From the NCBI GenBank assembly GCA_949128115.1, contig OX421964.1, positions 36,138,177-36,202,176 of the forward strand: DNA of 64,000 nucleotides, given 5' to 3'. The notes beneath the pieces are model-generated. The model was given only the letters and a program-made list of their open reading frames with translations. It was not told the DNA's origin and made no database searches. Shown piece by piece: positions 45,036 through 56,285 of this stretch (position 1 is its first letter; the number at the start of each line of letters is the position of its first letter). The translations under genes were made by a program, and so were the position numbers. The DNA is from Anaspis maculata. Its lineage: Eukaryota; Arthropoda; Insecta; Coleoptera; Scraptiidae.

Positions 45036-47309
45036 TCACTTTTGTCTTTTTCTAAGTCCAATTTTCACTCCATTGGCAGACCTCAAAACTGTTTCAGCCG
45101 AGAGTTTTAGTTCGTGGCTGGGGACAGCGGCCATCAATTCGAAATTCCTCAAAACTTTTGATACAACGCTCTTGATCTCCAACATTGCAAACTTTTGTCC
45201 TACAAAGAAAAATACGCAATACTGGTCGGTAAGTGAAGTGCGTTCAATCCTAGTGTGATTCTAGTTGGCTGGGAGTCTCGTCACGCGGCACCTTTGGAAA
45301 GGAGAAATTCAGAAAATCATAGCTCACTCGAATCACACTCGGGTTGAACGCAGTTCACTTCTGCAACCAAAAAAATGTTGGGCGATAAGTTGATATGAAG
45401 CATGTAGTTTTATGTCATGGCGGCGTCAGGTTGACATTGGCCAAAATAAAGAATCTGTCCTTCGTGTCATGGCGGCTTTATGGCGGCTTTACAGAACTTC
45501 GTATGTCGCCGGCGACAGTCTCGCTGGCCAATGGGATTCTATCAGCCTGTACTCCCCTACCGCCCTCCATAATTCCCAAATTCCCGCGACACGAGTTTCT
45601 GTCGTCGTGTCGTTCAAATTATTCAACTACAGTGGAGTGGGGGATTGTCGCCGGCGACATACGAACTTCTGTAAAGCCGCAACCGCAATCAACGTACGTT
45701 AGGTGTGCTACCCATCTTTTTTTAACTCATACAATCAAAGATTGAAACACACCGCAACAAAAAAAAGTTGCACAACTGAAATAATAGAAACCCAGAACGT
45801 CTTACCAATGCAATTCCTGGATCCAGCACTGAAAGGAATGTAAGAATACGGCAACGATCCATCCATATTCTCGTATCTATCCGGATCGAACCTGTCCGGT
45901 TCTGGGAAATAATCCGGATTCTTCAGAACCGAATAGGTGAATATGGCGATGTTCACCCCTTTCGGAATTAATTTCCCATCGAATTCAACGTCCTTATCCG
46001 TCGACCTTCCGATTATCGGAACCGAAGGATAAATCCTCAGCGTTTCTTTGATCACAGCTTCTAAGTACTTCATGTTTTGTACATCCTCAAAAGTGGCGAC
46101 GGCGTTTGAAAATTGCTTCTGCTCTTCCCAAGCTTTGCGTTGGACGTCCGGATGGTTGGCCAAGCAAAACAGCGTGAAACTGATGGCCGAAGCTGTCGTG
46201 TCGTGCCCTTCGAACATGAAGGTGTCCACTTCTTCGCGTATCTCTTCAAGACTGAGCTTGTCGCGCGACTTGAGCAGCAAATCCAAAAAAGCCATCTTTT
46301 TCTTGATGCCCTCGTCTAGCTTTTCACCGTCGTCAGTTCCACTGCGTCGTTCCAGCTCTTCGATCTTGTTCTTGATGACCGTATTGCTGTACTTGTGCAT
46401 GATTTTGAGTGCTTTTCTTTGCACGTAATAGTCACTGGTTAAAGGAAACGTGGCGTTGTAGTGTTTGATAGGGGAAATGCTTCTGTCAATGATGATTCTT
46501 GATGCTTCTTTTACACTTCTGACGTAATCCATGCTTTCGCCTTCTTGTGCGTTGATTTTCGTACCCATTGCGGTTTCTTCAGTTTTCAAGTTTAAGTGAT
46601 CAATAAATCAATTATACCTACTCTAGTATACTGAACTCACCACAGATTATATCTAGAGTGCAAAGAGTCACCAACGGGTAAACATCTAAACTTGGATCGC
46701 CAATGTGCTGTTTCAACTTTCCAATAAAAACTTGACCAACAGTTTCAAAAACCTCAAAGTATTTCTTCAGGATTTCGAAGTGGAATGCCGGCGTTATGAT
46801 TTTTCTGTGCAATTTCCATTTTGGAGCATCGCTGTTGAGAAGACCTGTTCCCAGCCACGGCTCCAACCATTTGTAATTTTCGGATTTGTTCAATACGGTG
46901 TTTGTGCTCAACAGAAATTCACTGAACTTGTAGTCTGACGTGAAAACAAACTTTTGTGTCGGTCCGATTCGTATGATAATAGTCTTTCCATGATTTAACA
47001 TGTAGTTGTGAATGACTCCCAGAAGTTCTGCAATATCATTAGAAGTCCAAGGTCAGGTAGGTCGCATGAAAATAATGTGATAAATGAATATTATCAAGGT
47101 AAGAAGGTGCTTAGTTATGTTTTGCAAAAAAGTTTTACAGCCTCACCTGTCGTGGACCTGAGGTACAAAGCATGTCCAAAGAAAAAGTCGCCTGGTGGTT
47201 CTGGATATGCACTGAAGAATATTTCTGCTTTGCTTCTTTTGTATAGAACGTATAGAATAACTGTAGCGACCACAGAAATGCCTACTAAAACTTCAGCATC
47301 TAGAAACAT
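45036..47309 (-). CDS. CYP4: Cytochrome P450, CYP4 family (gene B)
   Basis: Complete, 494 residues in four coding exons: 47309-47147, 47027-46641, 46576-45806 and 45199-45036. N-terminal anchor: MFLDAEVLVGISVVATVILY. It keeps [26 protein letters not shown], helix I EGHDTT (306-311), ETLR (361-364), the PERF-equivalent PDRFDPDRY, and FSAGSRNCIG with Cys 439. The C-terminus is RSANGVKIGLRKRQK. All three introns are phase 1 and coincide with positions in gene A. Introns 2, 4 and 5 of gene A are absent here, leaving an uninterrupted 771-base exon. The final intron holds two MITEs. The promoter lies toward 47.4 kb. Confidence 0.95.
45241..45350. mobile_element. MITE in last intron of CYP4 gene B
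   Basis: Ends cgttcaatcctagtgtgatt and aatcacactcgggttgaacg. Same family as 40007-40108. Confidence 0.75.
45484..45680. mobile_element. Second MITE in last intron of CYP4 gene B
   Basis: Inverted ends cggctttacagaacttcgta, then tgtcgccggcgaca, mirrored at 45645-45680 with one extra base. About 200 bp. Confidence 0.8.
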
Positions 47310-47601
47310 TGTGTAGGTGGTATCCTCGGTGATATCCTTTTAGGATGACTTGAAGTGAGGCATTTTCTCTGAAAGAACCGAGGAAAGAAATGAATTGCAA
47401 ATCATTCATTAAAAGTGGGGAGCAACTTAAATTTAAAAATATTATGAAAGATAACGATACCTAATCTAACTTTTTTAACAATGTTATTCAGTTTGTTCGG
47501 ATAGTATCTTGAAGACAGTTATCTACTTATAGATACCTACCTACTTTAAAGATAGTTACAGGCAGTTTCAGAAAACTAACATTTTGCGATATGTGTAAGT
47601 A

Positions 47602-48174
47602 ACGTTTGGTCCGAAAGTTTTGGGAAATCGTTCAAAGCTAATAAGTTTTTCTGAGTAGTCTTTATTTTTTAACTTGATATTGCAAAAATTAACATCATAC
47701 ATAACAATAACAAATTCATATTCAACATATTGATAATGGACCATTATCTTCGATGGATCTTAATTTTCTTCTGCCATGTTCCATAATTCTCTGTATCAAT
47801 TTCTCCAATGCAAAATTCTCCAATGTTATTGAAAAATGCGACGCCGCAACTGGTCTTCATTTGCAGGTTCCTATCCCTGGTCGTATACTATTCTACTCAA
47901 TCCTCACCAAAAATCTTATATTGGTCGAGCTTGCGGTACACTGGGAGGCAGGAGCTTAGAGAAATTGATCCTGCTGTTGTCCAGAGAATGATCGAACATG
48001 GCAGAAGAAAACTGAGAGCCATCAATGATAGTGGCTTATCTTCAATATGTTAAATATGAATTTGGTATTGTTATAGATGATGTTATTTTTTGCAATATTA
48101 AGTTACAAAATTAAAACTATCTAAAAAAAGATATTAGCTTTTGAAAAATTTCCCAAAACTTTCGGACTATACGT
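47602..48174. mobile_element. Tc1/mariner-like remnant
   Basis: Terminal repeats acgtttggtccgaaagtttt and (inverted) acgtatagtccgaaagtttt are flanked on both sides by the dinucleotide TA, the Tc1/mariner target. Within it, a frame ending at 48053 contains EIDPAVVQRMIEHGRRKLRA, resembling the C-terminal end of such transposases. The catalytic domain is missing, so it is non-autonomous. Confidence 0.65.
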
Positions 48175-48392
48175 TACCTACTCGTAAATTTATGTGAAAA
48201 AAAAATAGATACATATAGTACATATAAGTACCTATACAAGCAAACTTATGTAACATTGGTAATTCCTGTCAATGTTTACTCCATTCATAGACGTTCTTCA
48301 TTGACTCGTTCGTTGACGTTCACAATTATTATTTCCAACATTATTATCTAATCATTATAATAATTGAATATAAGTACATTATACGGGTCTGT

Positions 48393-48886
48393 ATACAGGT
48401 GGCCCAACGAAAACGAAACAGACAGATTTTTGGGCATTCGTCCTCATTTTTTTGAATTAGCCCGGACAGGTCAATTTGGTTTTCAAGAGGACGTTCAACT
48501 GCTATTAATTTAACCGTGAAGTTTCACCCCCGTAGTCAGAGTGGCAGCCCCTTCAAAAATTTTAAATGACAATTGGGGTTAAGTGATCATCATTTTTGAG
48601 CTAGTTCAATTGTCTTTACAACGGTGCTATTATTTCTTTTCGATTCGATGATGCAAATTTTCCAAGATAATGCTAATTTCATCAATTTTTCAAGTTGGTT
48701 TCATTTGATTCAATTTTTTTGGAGGGTTACAGGTACAGCCCATTCCAGGAAGCTGGCTCGAAGTTGCCGAACCCATGACGGGACTTATGTCCCTCTATAG
48801 TAAACATTACAGTATACAAACAAATGTAATAAATGAGGTCAAGTGCCCGAAAATCTGTCTGTTTCGTTTTCGTTGGGCCACCTGTA
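48393..48886. mobile_element. Element with tacaggtggcccaacgaaaa ends
   Basis: Inverted ends of about 43 bases, including tacaggtggcccaacgaaaa and acagacagattttt, at both sides of about 490 bp. No ORF. Confidence 0.8.
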
Positions 48887-48952
48887 TTAGTTATTTTTCA
48901 TACACACTAGATATAAAAGCCTATAACGACTAGGTAGAAATAATGTACCATA

Positions 48953-49510
48953 CAGGATGTTTGTAAACTGTGATTAGAAAATTGAACTGCAGTTGGAGAA
49001 ATGCTTCAAAAGTATCAGAAAAATTTTGAAAAAAATTTAGGGCTTTCATTTTTGAAAATCTGGAGGGTCAAAAGGTGGGGTGTAGTATGTAAGCCCGACA
49101 GCCGTAATCCCGACACCCTAAAATCCCGACAGCCTAAATCCCAACACCCCATAGCGCCGACAGGGTCGGAATCCCGACAAGGCCGGAATCCCGAAAGTCC
49201 GATATTCCGACAAAGCCTTCGACCCCTTCTATTTTCGTTATTTTGAAAGATTTTGGCAAATTCTTTTCAAAAGACCGAAAAGCAATGTTTCTTAACCTTT
49301 GAATGATTGAATGTGTTTTGTAATTTTATTTACTATACAGAGTGAATCTTAAATCCTGAAAAAACAGTTTTCTTCAAAAATGCATTGCAGAAATTTCATA
49401 TGGGAATTATTTGTGTTATTTGTTGCTCTACTAAGTTTATAACCTCTAGAACTTTTCATGAACATTTTCGGAGAAAAATTTATTTTTAGGATTTATGAGT
49501 CACCCTACAG
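48953..49510. mobile_element. TACAGGGTG-type elements with minisatellite insertion
   Basis: Copy of the family at 26340-26905, starting acaggatgtttgtaaactg. At 49085-49205 it is interrupted by degenerate units of aatcccgacagccta. Confidence 0.7.
49085..49205 (+). repeat. Degenerate 'aatcccgaca' minisatellite
   Basis: About eight units of 14-18 bases containing cccgaca with variable linkers. Absent from the related copies at 26.4 kb and 51.7 kb. Confidence 0.75.
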
Positions 49511-49815
49511 CTACTATAAAAGGCTACAATCCATTTAGCAAACATAAATGACATAGGTTCTAATCTATCAAAAAATGGATTTAAATTTCACAGGTCAGTC
49601 GTGATTCTTCTAGTATTTAGTTAGTATAGATAAGAAACAAAATAACTTGGGATAGGTAGTCTTTCATCCGTCGTGGGAGGGACTATATCTACACCGTGAT
49701 GAAGAGGATATCAACGACGTCGTGAACCAAATCCAAAGAGTCCCTACAGCCGAGATGAAAGTGTTCACCTGGATCGACTCGCACAATACTGGGGTAATAA
49801 TGAAGTGCTTGATGC

Positions 49816-50735
49816 ATACCGTCCGTTTTTTTTTCTAGGCCCCAGCTTATAGCGCCTTTATTATGGGTTTTACACCCAACATATTATATATTTTTGAAAT
49901 CAGAAGAACAAAATCTTTCGATTGATGATATGTCAAATTATTTTTGACAGATGTCATTTTTTGACAATTGACGGAATAGTACTTGTGACACACCATTTCA
50001 AAGCCCATAGAATTCTTAGGAGAATTGTGTTTTCATTTCTAGAATAGGATATCTTTTACAGCTTCTGGAGGTCTTTGAATAGGAAAAATTGTTAGAATTC
50101 AGAAATACCTACTCAATAATTAAAAGGTATTTTTAATATCAACTGATAATAATATTCTGATTTTAAATCGTCCAAATTAGCGGGAGACTCTATAAACACC
50201 TCATCTTTCAAATAGGGTCATAAAAAAAATTGAGGGGCCCTACCTGGCCACCTCGGATACTATCGCGTTGGGCTGGCAGTTGCAATTCACCGGTCGTTAA
50301 ATGTCTCATTCAAGGAACAAGGAGACGGTCATTTCGAGTAACTTCTTCAGGACATTTTCCGTTTCATTGTGATTATTTATTGATTATTGTCATTCGTTAT
50401 TATTAAAAATACCTGTTTTGCCTATACATACGTACTTATTGAGTATTTCTGAATTTCAACAATTTTTCTTATTTGAAGACCTCTAGAGGCTTTGAAAAAC
50501 ATCCTATTTCAAAAATGAAGACACAGTTCTCCTCAGAATTTAATGGGCTTTAAAATGAGGTCTCACAAGTACAATTCTGTCAATTGTCAAAAAATGACAT
50601 CTGTCAAAAATAATTTGACATACCATCAATCGAAAGATTTTGTTCTTCTGATTTCAAAAATATATAATATGTTGGGTGTGGAACCCAAACTAAAGGCGCT
50701 ACGCGCTGGGGCCTAGAAAAAAAAACGGACGGTAT
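49816..50735. mobile_element. 920-bp long-TIR element with 4-bp target duplication
   Basis: Starts ataccgtccg followed by a T run and ctaggccccagc, and ends with the reverse complement. The arms are about 305 bases (49816-50125 and 50435-50735). The flanking ATGC at 49812-49815 and 50736-50739 is a 4-bp duplication. No transposase. Confidence 0.85.
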
Positions 50736-50835
50736 ATGCTCGCGAAGAACAAATAAAGCAATACTTACCTAGTAGTACGACAATTCGTGTGACTTGAAAT
50801 TAGCAGTACCTATACGCAGCAATAAAACAGTTAAA

Positions 50836-50995
50836 CAATAGGTGCTTTTCTTTTACAACCCAAACTAAGTATTCTGACCTAAGTTGTTAGTGGTATCTCA
50901 CTTTCGCGCATGTGATTTCTCGCTTTTTCTCTCTAATTTAGATCAGATCAGTGAGTTTTGTGATAAAAAGAAAGCACCTATTGTGTGTTTGAACG
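50836..50995. mobile_element. MITE, ends caataggtgcttttctttta
   Basis: Inverted ends of about 22 bases at both sides. Internal gttagtggtatctcactttc matches 2287-2452. Confidence 0.75.
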
Positions 50996-51574
50996 TTATT
51001 TTCTTCCAATTATCAAAGTAGGTACCTAGGTACCCAAAGCAAATTTGTAACACTATTTTGAATCCTCTTCGGCCATCAGTGTGGTGTACCAAGGGGAGGG
51101 CGGGGGGTGCGCTCCACACCGGGTACCAGCAAGAAGGGGGTGTGTCAGTGTTGGATTATTCGGGGTGCTAGGGCGCAAAACAAGCTGGTATAAAGCTCGG
51201 TTTTCTGGGGCGTGATTTTCAGATCCCAGAATTCCCGGGGCGCAAAACTGCCTAGTCCGGCACGGGTTGAGGGGGTTTCACTACAGTTTGCATGTAGGTC
51301 TGCAGCTCATTCTCGAGGTAGGTGGGGTTAGGTGAGGGGTCACAGGTGCCTGGGTGCCGAATGCTGCTATCGGCATTCATTCATGGACAAGGCTAAGCTC
51401 ATCATAGTGGAAACTGATACCTCGTACGACGCGAGGTTGACGATTCATTTTTAAATTTCCCGCTTTAAATTATCCACGCAACACGACGCGTGACAGAGCG
51501 CGCAATGTGACATTTGCACCAAAATGGCTGACGAGTCAGCTGTCCTATATAGAGTAGCTATAAACTCACACCCT

Positions 51575-51830
51575 GTACACTAAACCAAATTACAAAACAC
51601 ATTCAAAGGTTCAAGAAATTCGCTTTTTGGTCTGATGAAGAGTTTACTGAATTCTTCCAAAATTACGAAAATAGAAGGGGTCGAAGGACCACCTTTTCAC
51701 CCTCCATGTTTCCAAAAATAAAAATCATAAATTTTCTCGTAAATTTTTTTCAACATCTTTCTGGCACTTTTGGAGCATTTCGCTACCTGCTGTTCAATTT
51801 TCCACCCCAAGTTTACAAACACCCTGTATA
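51575..51830. mobile_element. Inverted copy of the 26.4-kb TACAGGGTG element
   Basis: Reads in reverse: ends aagtttacaaacaccctgta, and contains cttctattttcgtaattttg-type sequence in inverted orientation. Confidence 0.65.
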
Positions 51831-52621
51831 AATAGGTAAGTATAGAGAGGTATAGACAATACAAATAGAAAAGACACATGTCGTCACGGATTTTTACGGT
51901 TGCGTAGGAACCAGGTGAGTCCATTATTCAAAAAAAGGTTGGCTGATTTTTGATGCCCCAATATCCTTGACGACGGTGGTGATAACATATGGTCTTCTCT
52001 ATTTGTATTGTCTATATATATGCCGATCAGCTTTTAAATTCAGCACTAGAACGGTAATTTTTGCACGCCAAGTTGGCAATTTTGCGATATTTGGGGATGC
52101 TCAAATTTGTAATGTTGGATCAATATTTCCCCAGATGACCTTGAATTCGTATTGTCAATCGAGTGCACCGCTGTTGCAAGATTGTATATGAACGCTCAAG
52201 ACGTCTTGATTTTGGTAGACTTTCTCCAGTTTAAATGGGCGACTGGTGAACAGTTTTTTTTGAATAAAATAGTGAATCATAATATACCATCATATTATAT
52301 ACTAGGTTGAGAAAACTGTTCAAATGTATGGTCAGAAATGAAGGCCTAGTGTCTAAAACCTAGAACGGCTCGGCACTCTGTCACTTACCTGCCATTCTGA
52401 CAAGATAACAGTCATAACAGCCAAGGCAACACTGTAGCGGAATATGATGCAAGGAGACGCCAGAATTGGCATTTCATGTCAAAATTTCCTAACCTCACTG
52501 GACTTCGCCACAAAAAGCCCGTTTTCACGAAACTTGGTCTGTCAGCGTCCGTTACACCCTAGGGAACATGGCCAACCGCGTTTTAATTTCTGCTGAATTT
52601 AAAACGTGATCGGCATATAGG

Positions 52622-54471
52622 TAGTAGGTTCACTTGTACCGTGATTCTAGTAGGCTGGGCAAATTTTACAGTTTGGCATTGTAGACTTCACGTCCAACTG
52701 CCTAGTGTGCGCCTGAGCGTCTGGCTTCGAAAGATAGGTTATGTTGGTGTGTTGACTGTTGACTGTTGCTGTCAAAAATGGAAAAAATACCGAAATCAAC
52801 TTTACAAATTGCAAGTATGGAGTGGATGTAGTTCACCTTTCACAAGTTCCGCAAATTTCTTGTTCCAGTACGATGTCCTGATCAGTGTTAACGCCGATGA
52901 ATCCCATCCAAACAAAAATTCGAAGGATGTAGCGGTGTAGCTTCCCACAGTTCCCAGTCTTCCCGAGTGTGGATACTTCTTTTAAAAACCAAGAATAGTT
53001 CACAATGCTTCCATATTATGTGGTTTTTGAAAATAAATTCACGTCTTCTCCGCAAAGCTGAACGTTATGGGGCACATGCCCAGCACCTATACTCCGCCAA
53101 TTTTCTCCTAGAAGCGAGTTCTTGATGACACCCTCGAGGGCTTCAAAATGGGCACTGGACGTTATTGTTCAAAACACAAGCTGAGGCGCAAACACAGTTT
53201 TCGCAGTAATGGGCATAATTCCACCACAATTTCCGTGAAACTCGTGATTTTCAGTCTATTTGACATAAACGGTAATGTTGTTGATGCAGGGTCTACGCAC
53301 TCCCCGTAAAACTGCCGTGGCAACGTTTTCGAGAGGTTGGCGTCTGGGGTTGAGCCGCCACTCCTGCTTCCCAGGTGGCACCAGCATCACTCTTCCCGCC
53401 CCTGATTGGTGATATTTCTCGGCTCGACCGATTCATACCTCGAGTCCCGAGACCCCCCGATCCGGCCCTCCAGAATCCTTGCCAAAATCGGAATTCGCAG
53501 CGCGGTAGGGCAGGGTTTCGCAGTGGCTGTGAGGTTGCCAAAGCAACGAATTATAAACAAATTTTTCGTTTGCCTCATTTTCCAGCGTTCTTCTTTGGAA
53601 CAAAAATATTAGTTATTATAGCAAGTTTAGTGTCCATGCAAGTTATTCTGTGGATTAGTGTTGGATATTGGATAGTGTGGCAGTATTCAAAGTAGTTTTT
53701 GTGAAACGTTTTATTCAACAAGTTCTGGATTCCCTGCGGGGACCCCTCGCCCAGGTGCGCATATCCCCCATCAAGCCCTCAAGTCAAGCTAGGACATCCG
53801 GAGCCGGTTTTGAACTCAGCAGTAGGAACCTTCAGAACTACAGAAGATGGCTTTGCTGCTTCCAGTTCCCATTACCTGCGTATCTTCGACCCTGCTTGTG
53901 AAAATTGGAAAATTGTTCATTTCAAAAGTGTTTGTCTCCGCCTGGACAATTTAGTGAACCTCATTGTTGCGTCCGTTACAAAATAATTTTATTTGTATAC
54001 ATTTTCTCAATAAATGTTCGATTTTTACTAATATCTGGTTTTCTTAACCGTCCACAAAACGGGAAGAAAGTGGTGTAGAAGCATTTTTGTTCTGCTTTGT
54101 TTGTGCAAGGAGTTGCTAAGGGAATTTACTTAGCAACTCCTCGCACAAACGAAGCAAGAGCAAAATGCTCACATCAACAATAACTGGGAGTCTTCATCAA
54201 ACGGAAAATCTAGTAGGCACTTCTCTGATTAGTACCACTCCTTTTCGCTTAAAGCGCTGAACATGGCTCAAATTCTGAAGCCAAGTTGCCGATCTAAGTA
54301 AGCGCAGCGTTTTGACATTCCTTGTCAATGTGTTGATGTTGTCAAGCTTGAACTTTCAAATATCACTGGCAACCAACTGCCATGCTCTAGGGAGTTTTCA
54401 AATATCAGATTTGGAAACTTGGAAACAAAATCTCACAGCCAACTAGAATCACGGTACAAGTGAACCTACTA
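52622..54471. mobile_element. 1.85-kb terminal-inverted-repeat element with GC-rich core
   Basis: Perfect 30-bp ends, tagtaggttcacttgtaccg plus tgattctagt, inverted at 54442-54471. The core at 53290-53900 is GC-rich with open frames on both strands (for example 53375-53695), none recognisable. An AATAAA lies near 54010. A strong hairpin lies at 54081-54168. The inner end gtgattctagt-ggctg is shared with the MITEs at 40007 and 45241. Confidence 0.75.
54081..54168. repeat. 88-nt hairpin, stem about 40 bp
   Basis: gcatttttgttctgctttgt with aaggagttgctaag pairs across an 8-base loop with cttagcaactcct and gaagcaagagcaaaatgc. Only a few mismatches. Confidence 0.75.
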
Positions 54472-54991
54472 TATCATCTACCCATCACAATATCGCCCTG
54501 TACCCACTACCTATCGGTAGGTTATAAATGCTTTTTTTGTGAATTCCTTTTGTAAAATAGAGTTTGTGATAATAGTGTATTATCCAACAAGCGGGTAATG
54601 ATTGCTTCTTACTCATGAGAATGCAGTTTGCCGACACGAGCCTTGGCGAGTGTCGTAAAGCATCCGAATGAGTAATAGTCATTACCCGCGAGTAGAATAC
54701 TATGCTTTATCCAGTCTTTATTGAAAAAATGCAGGCATGTATGCGCGTGATAATGCGTGCATTATTCAACAGGATTGGATAAAATTATAGTTTGCTCTTG
54801 GCATAAGGTAAATGGGTATTGGCAGTGGCGGACTAAGGGGGGGGGGGGGGCTCCGGCCCGGACCTCGGGGCCTCAATCATCTGATGGGGCCCCCAATTTC
54901 TCTTGTTTGTAAAAAATACTGCAAAAAATTTGGGATGAAATCCAAAAATTTCAATTTTTTCCCTCGATGGTCATTTTTTTTTTAAATATTA

Positions 54992-55257
54992 ATAATAATA
55001 ATAATTATATTGTTTTCTCCTTTTTGACTGAGTTTTGACACTTTTATTTCAAATTTTCGTTAGGTACAACAGTTTTATTATACACCAATCATAATATTTC
55101 CTACAACACCATTATTCCAACGTTTTTGAGCGGTGTTTGGCCCAGAAAAGTTTCTTCCGCCGGTTGGAATCGAACCTCGGTCTGAGAGGAAGCGTTGAAA
55201 TATGGGTTGTGAGTGCGTTATTGGTTTATGCTTCTGAGCCACCCAGCCGACTTTTTG
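54992..55257 (-). mobile_element. tRNA-derived SINE with 7-bp target duplication
   Basis: Minus strand: gggtggctcagaagc at the A-box position, B box gaggttcgattcc, then aacttttctgggccaa and an (ATT)n tail. Flanked by AATATTA at 54985-54991 and 55258-55264. Same family as 27470-27766. Confidence 0.75.
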
Positions 55258-55314
55258 AATATTACTTAGGCGAGTAACATTGTTTTTTTTTTAATTTTAA
55301 AGTTACCTTGGCAG

Positions 55315-55583
55315 CAGTGCCGGCCTTAGCAATTTTGGCGCCCCGGGCAAGAATTCGAAACCGCCGCCCTCACATTGGATGTCCGTGAGCGAAGCGAGCA
55401 AAAATTAAGTGTTTTTCTTGCAGTATTGGAAGTTTTTTGTGCTTTCATAGAAGCAAATTCGGTGCAAGTCGTTTTATTGCTTTCGGAAATTATCATTTTC
55501 TTATTTCAACCGCGATTTTTCCGCCCCTATAAGCTGGCGCCCCGAGCGATCGCCCGTCTCGCCCTACCCTAAGGCCGCTACTG
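55315..55583. mobile_element. hAT-type MITE with perfect 8-bp target duplication
   Basis: Ends cagtgccggcctta and (inverted) cagtagcggcctta. Flanked by CTTGGCAG at 55307-55314 and 55584-55591. It is nested inside the larger hAT element, so it is younger. Confidence 0.85.
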
Positions 55584-55941
55584 CTTGGCAGGCCCTATAA
55601 CAACAGGTTTGGGGGCCTACACATCGGCAATAGAGGTGTGTCTGTATCACGGAATCTCTAAGAATTATTTTCACCTCGATTTTCACTTTAGGGTTCAGGA
55701 GCCCCGGCCCCGGATATCATAGTGACAGGGGCCTCAAGCCTTTGAAATTCTGATTTTTTTTCATAAGGGGGGAGAGACAAATAAAATAACAAAATTATCT
55801 TTTCTGCGCCCTGCAGGTAGAAGAAATTCATATTTTCCTGATTTTGTATCTACGAATAAGTTTTAGCATTGAGTCAACAGTCTAAATCCAATTCAACATC
55901 CAAAGCTGGAACCAAAAAATTCTCTTGTAGGTACTGGTGGT

Positions 55942-56285
55942 CAGTGGCACAGCCAAGGGGAGCGAGAGTGGGCGAATGACCCCACTCCCATACCTCCCAA
56001 GCGCCCACGGCACTTCATCCCACACTAAGCCGATAGAGAAAAAATTTCTGGCGAAAATTTTCAAGAAGCGCGAAATTTTTCAGGAAAGACAGTTTGATTA
56101 TCAAGTAATTTTGGTAAAAACGTCAATAACCGAAATCGCAGAACGCATGAAATATACCGATTATCATCAGCATTATTATTATTATGCGCAAAAAAATTTC
56201 GGCTGCGGCGCTACTTCTCGTCGACTTGCACCTTCGTCGTTGCCGAGGTCGTTGCCTATACCCTCAAACTCTGACTACGCCACTG
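55942..56285. mobile_element. Second nested element with cagtggc ends
   Basis: Ends cagtggcacagcca and (inverted) cagtggcgtagtca. No matching target duplication found. An open frame at 55937-56452 spans and overruns it and is not a gene. Confidence 0.6.

Noticed and set aside
46048..46428. 126-codon plus-strand open frame within CYP4 gene B
   Set aside because: Antisense shadow of the P450 exon carrying EGHDTT and ETLR.
53375..53695. 106-codon plus-strand open frame with a hydrophobic C-terminal stretch
   Set aside because: Overlapping open frames on both strands are expected in this GC-rich block; no homology recognised. Kept only as an observation about the element.
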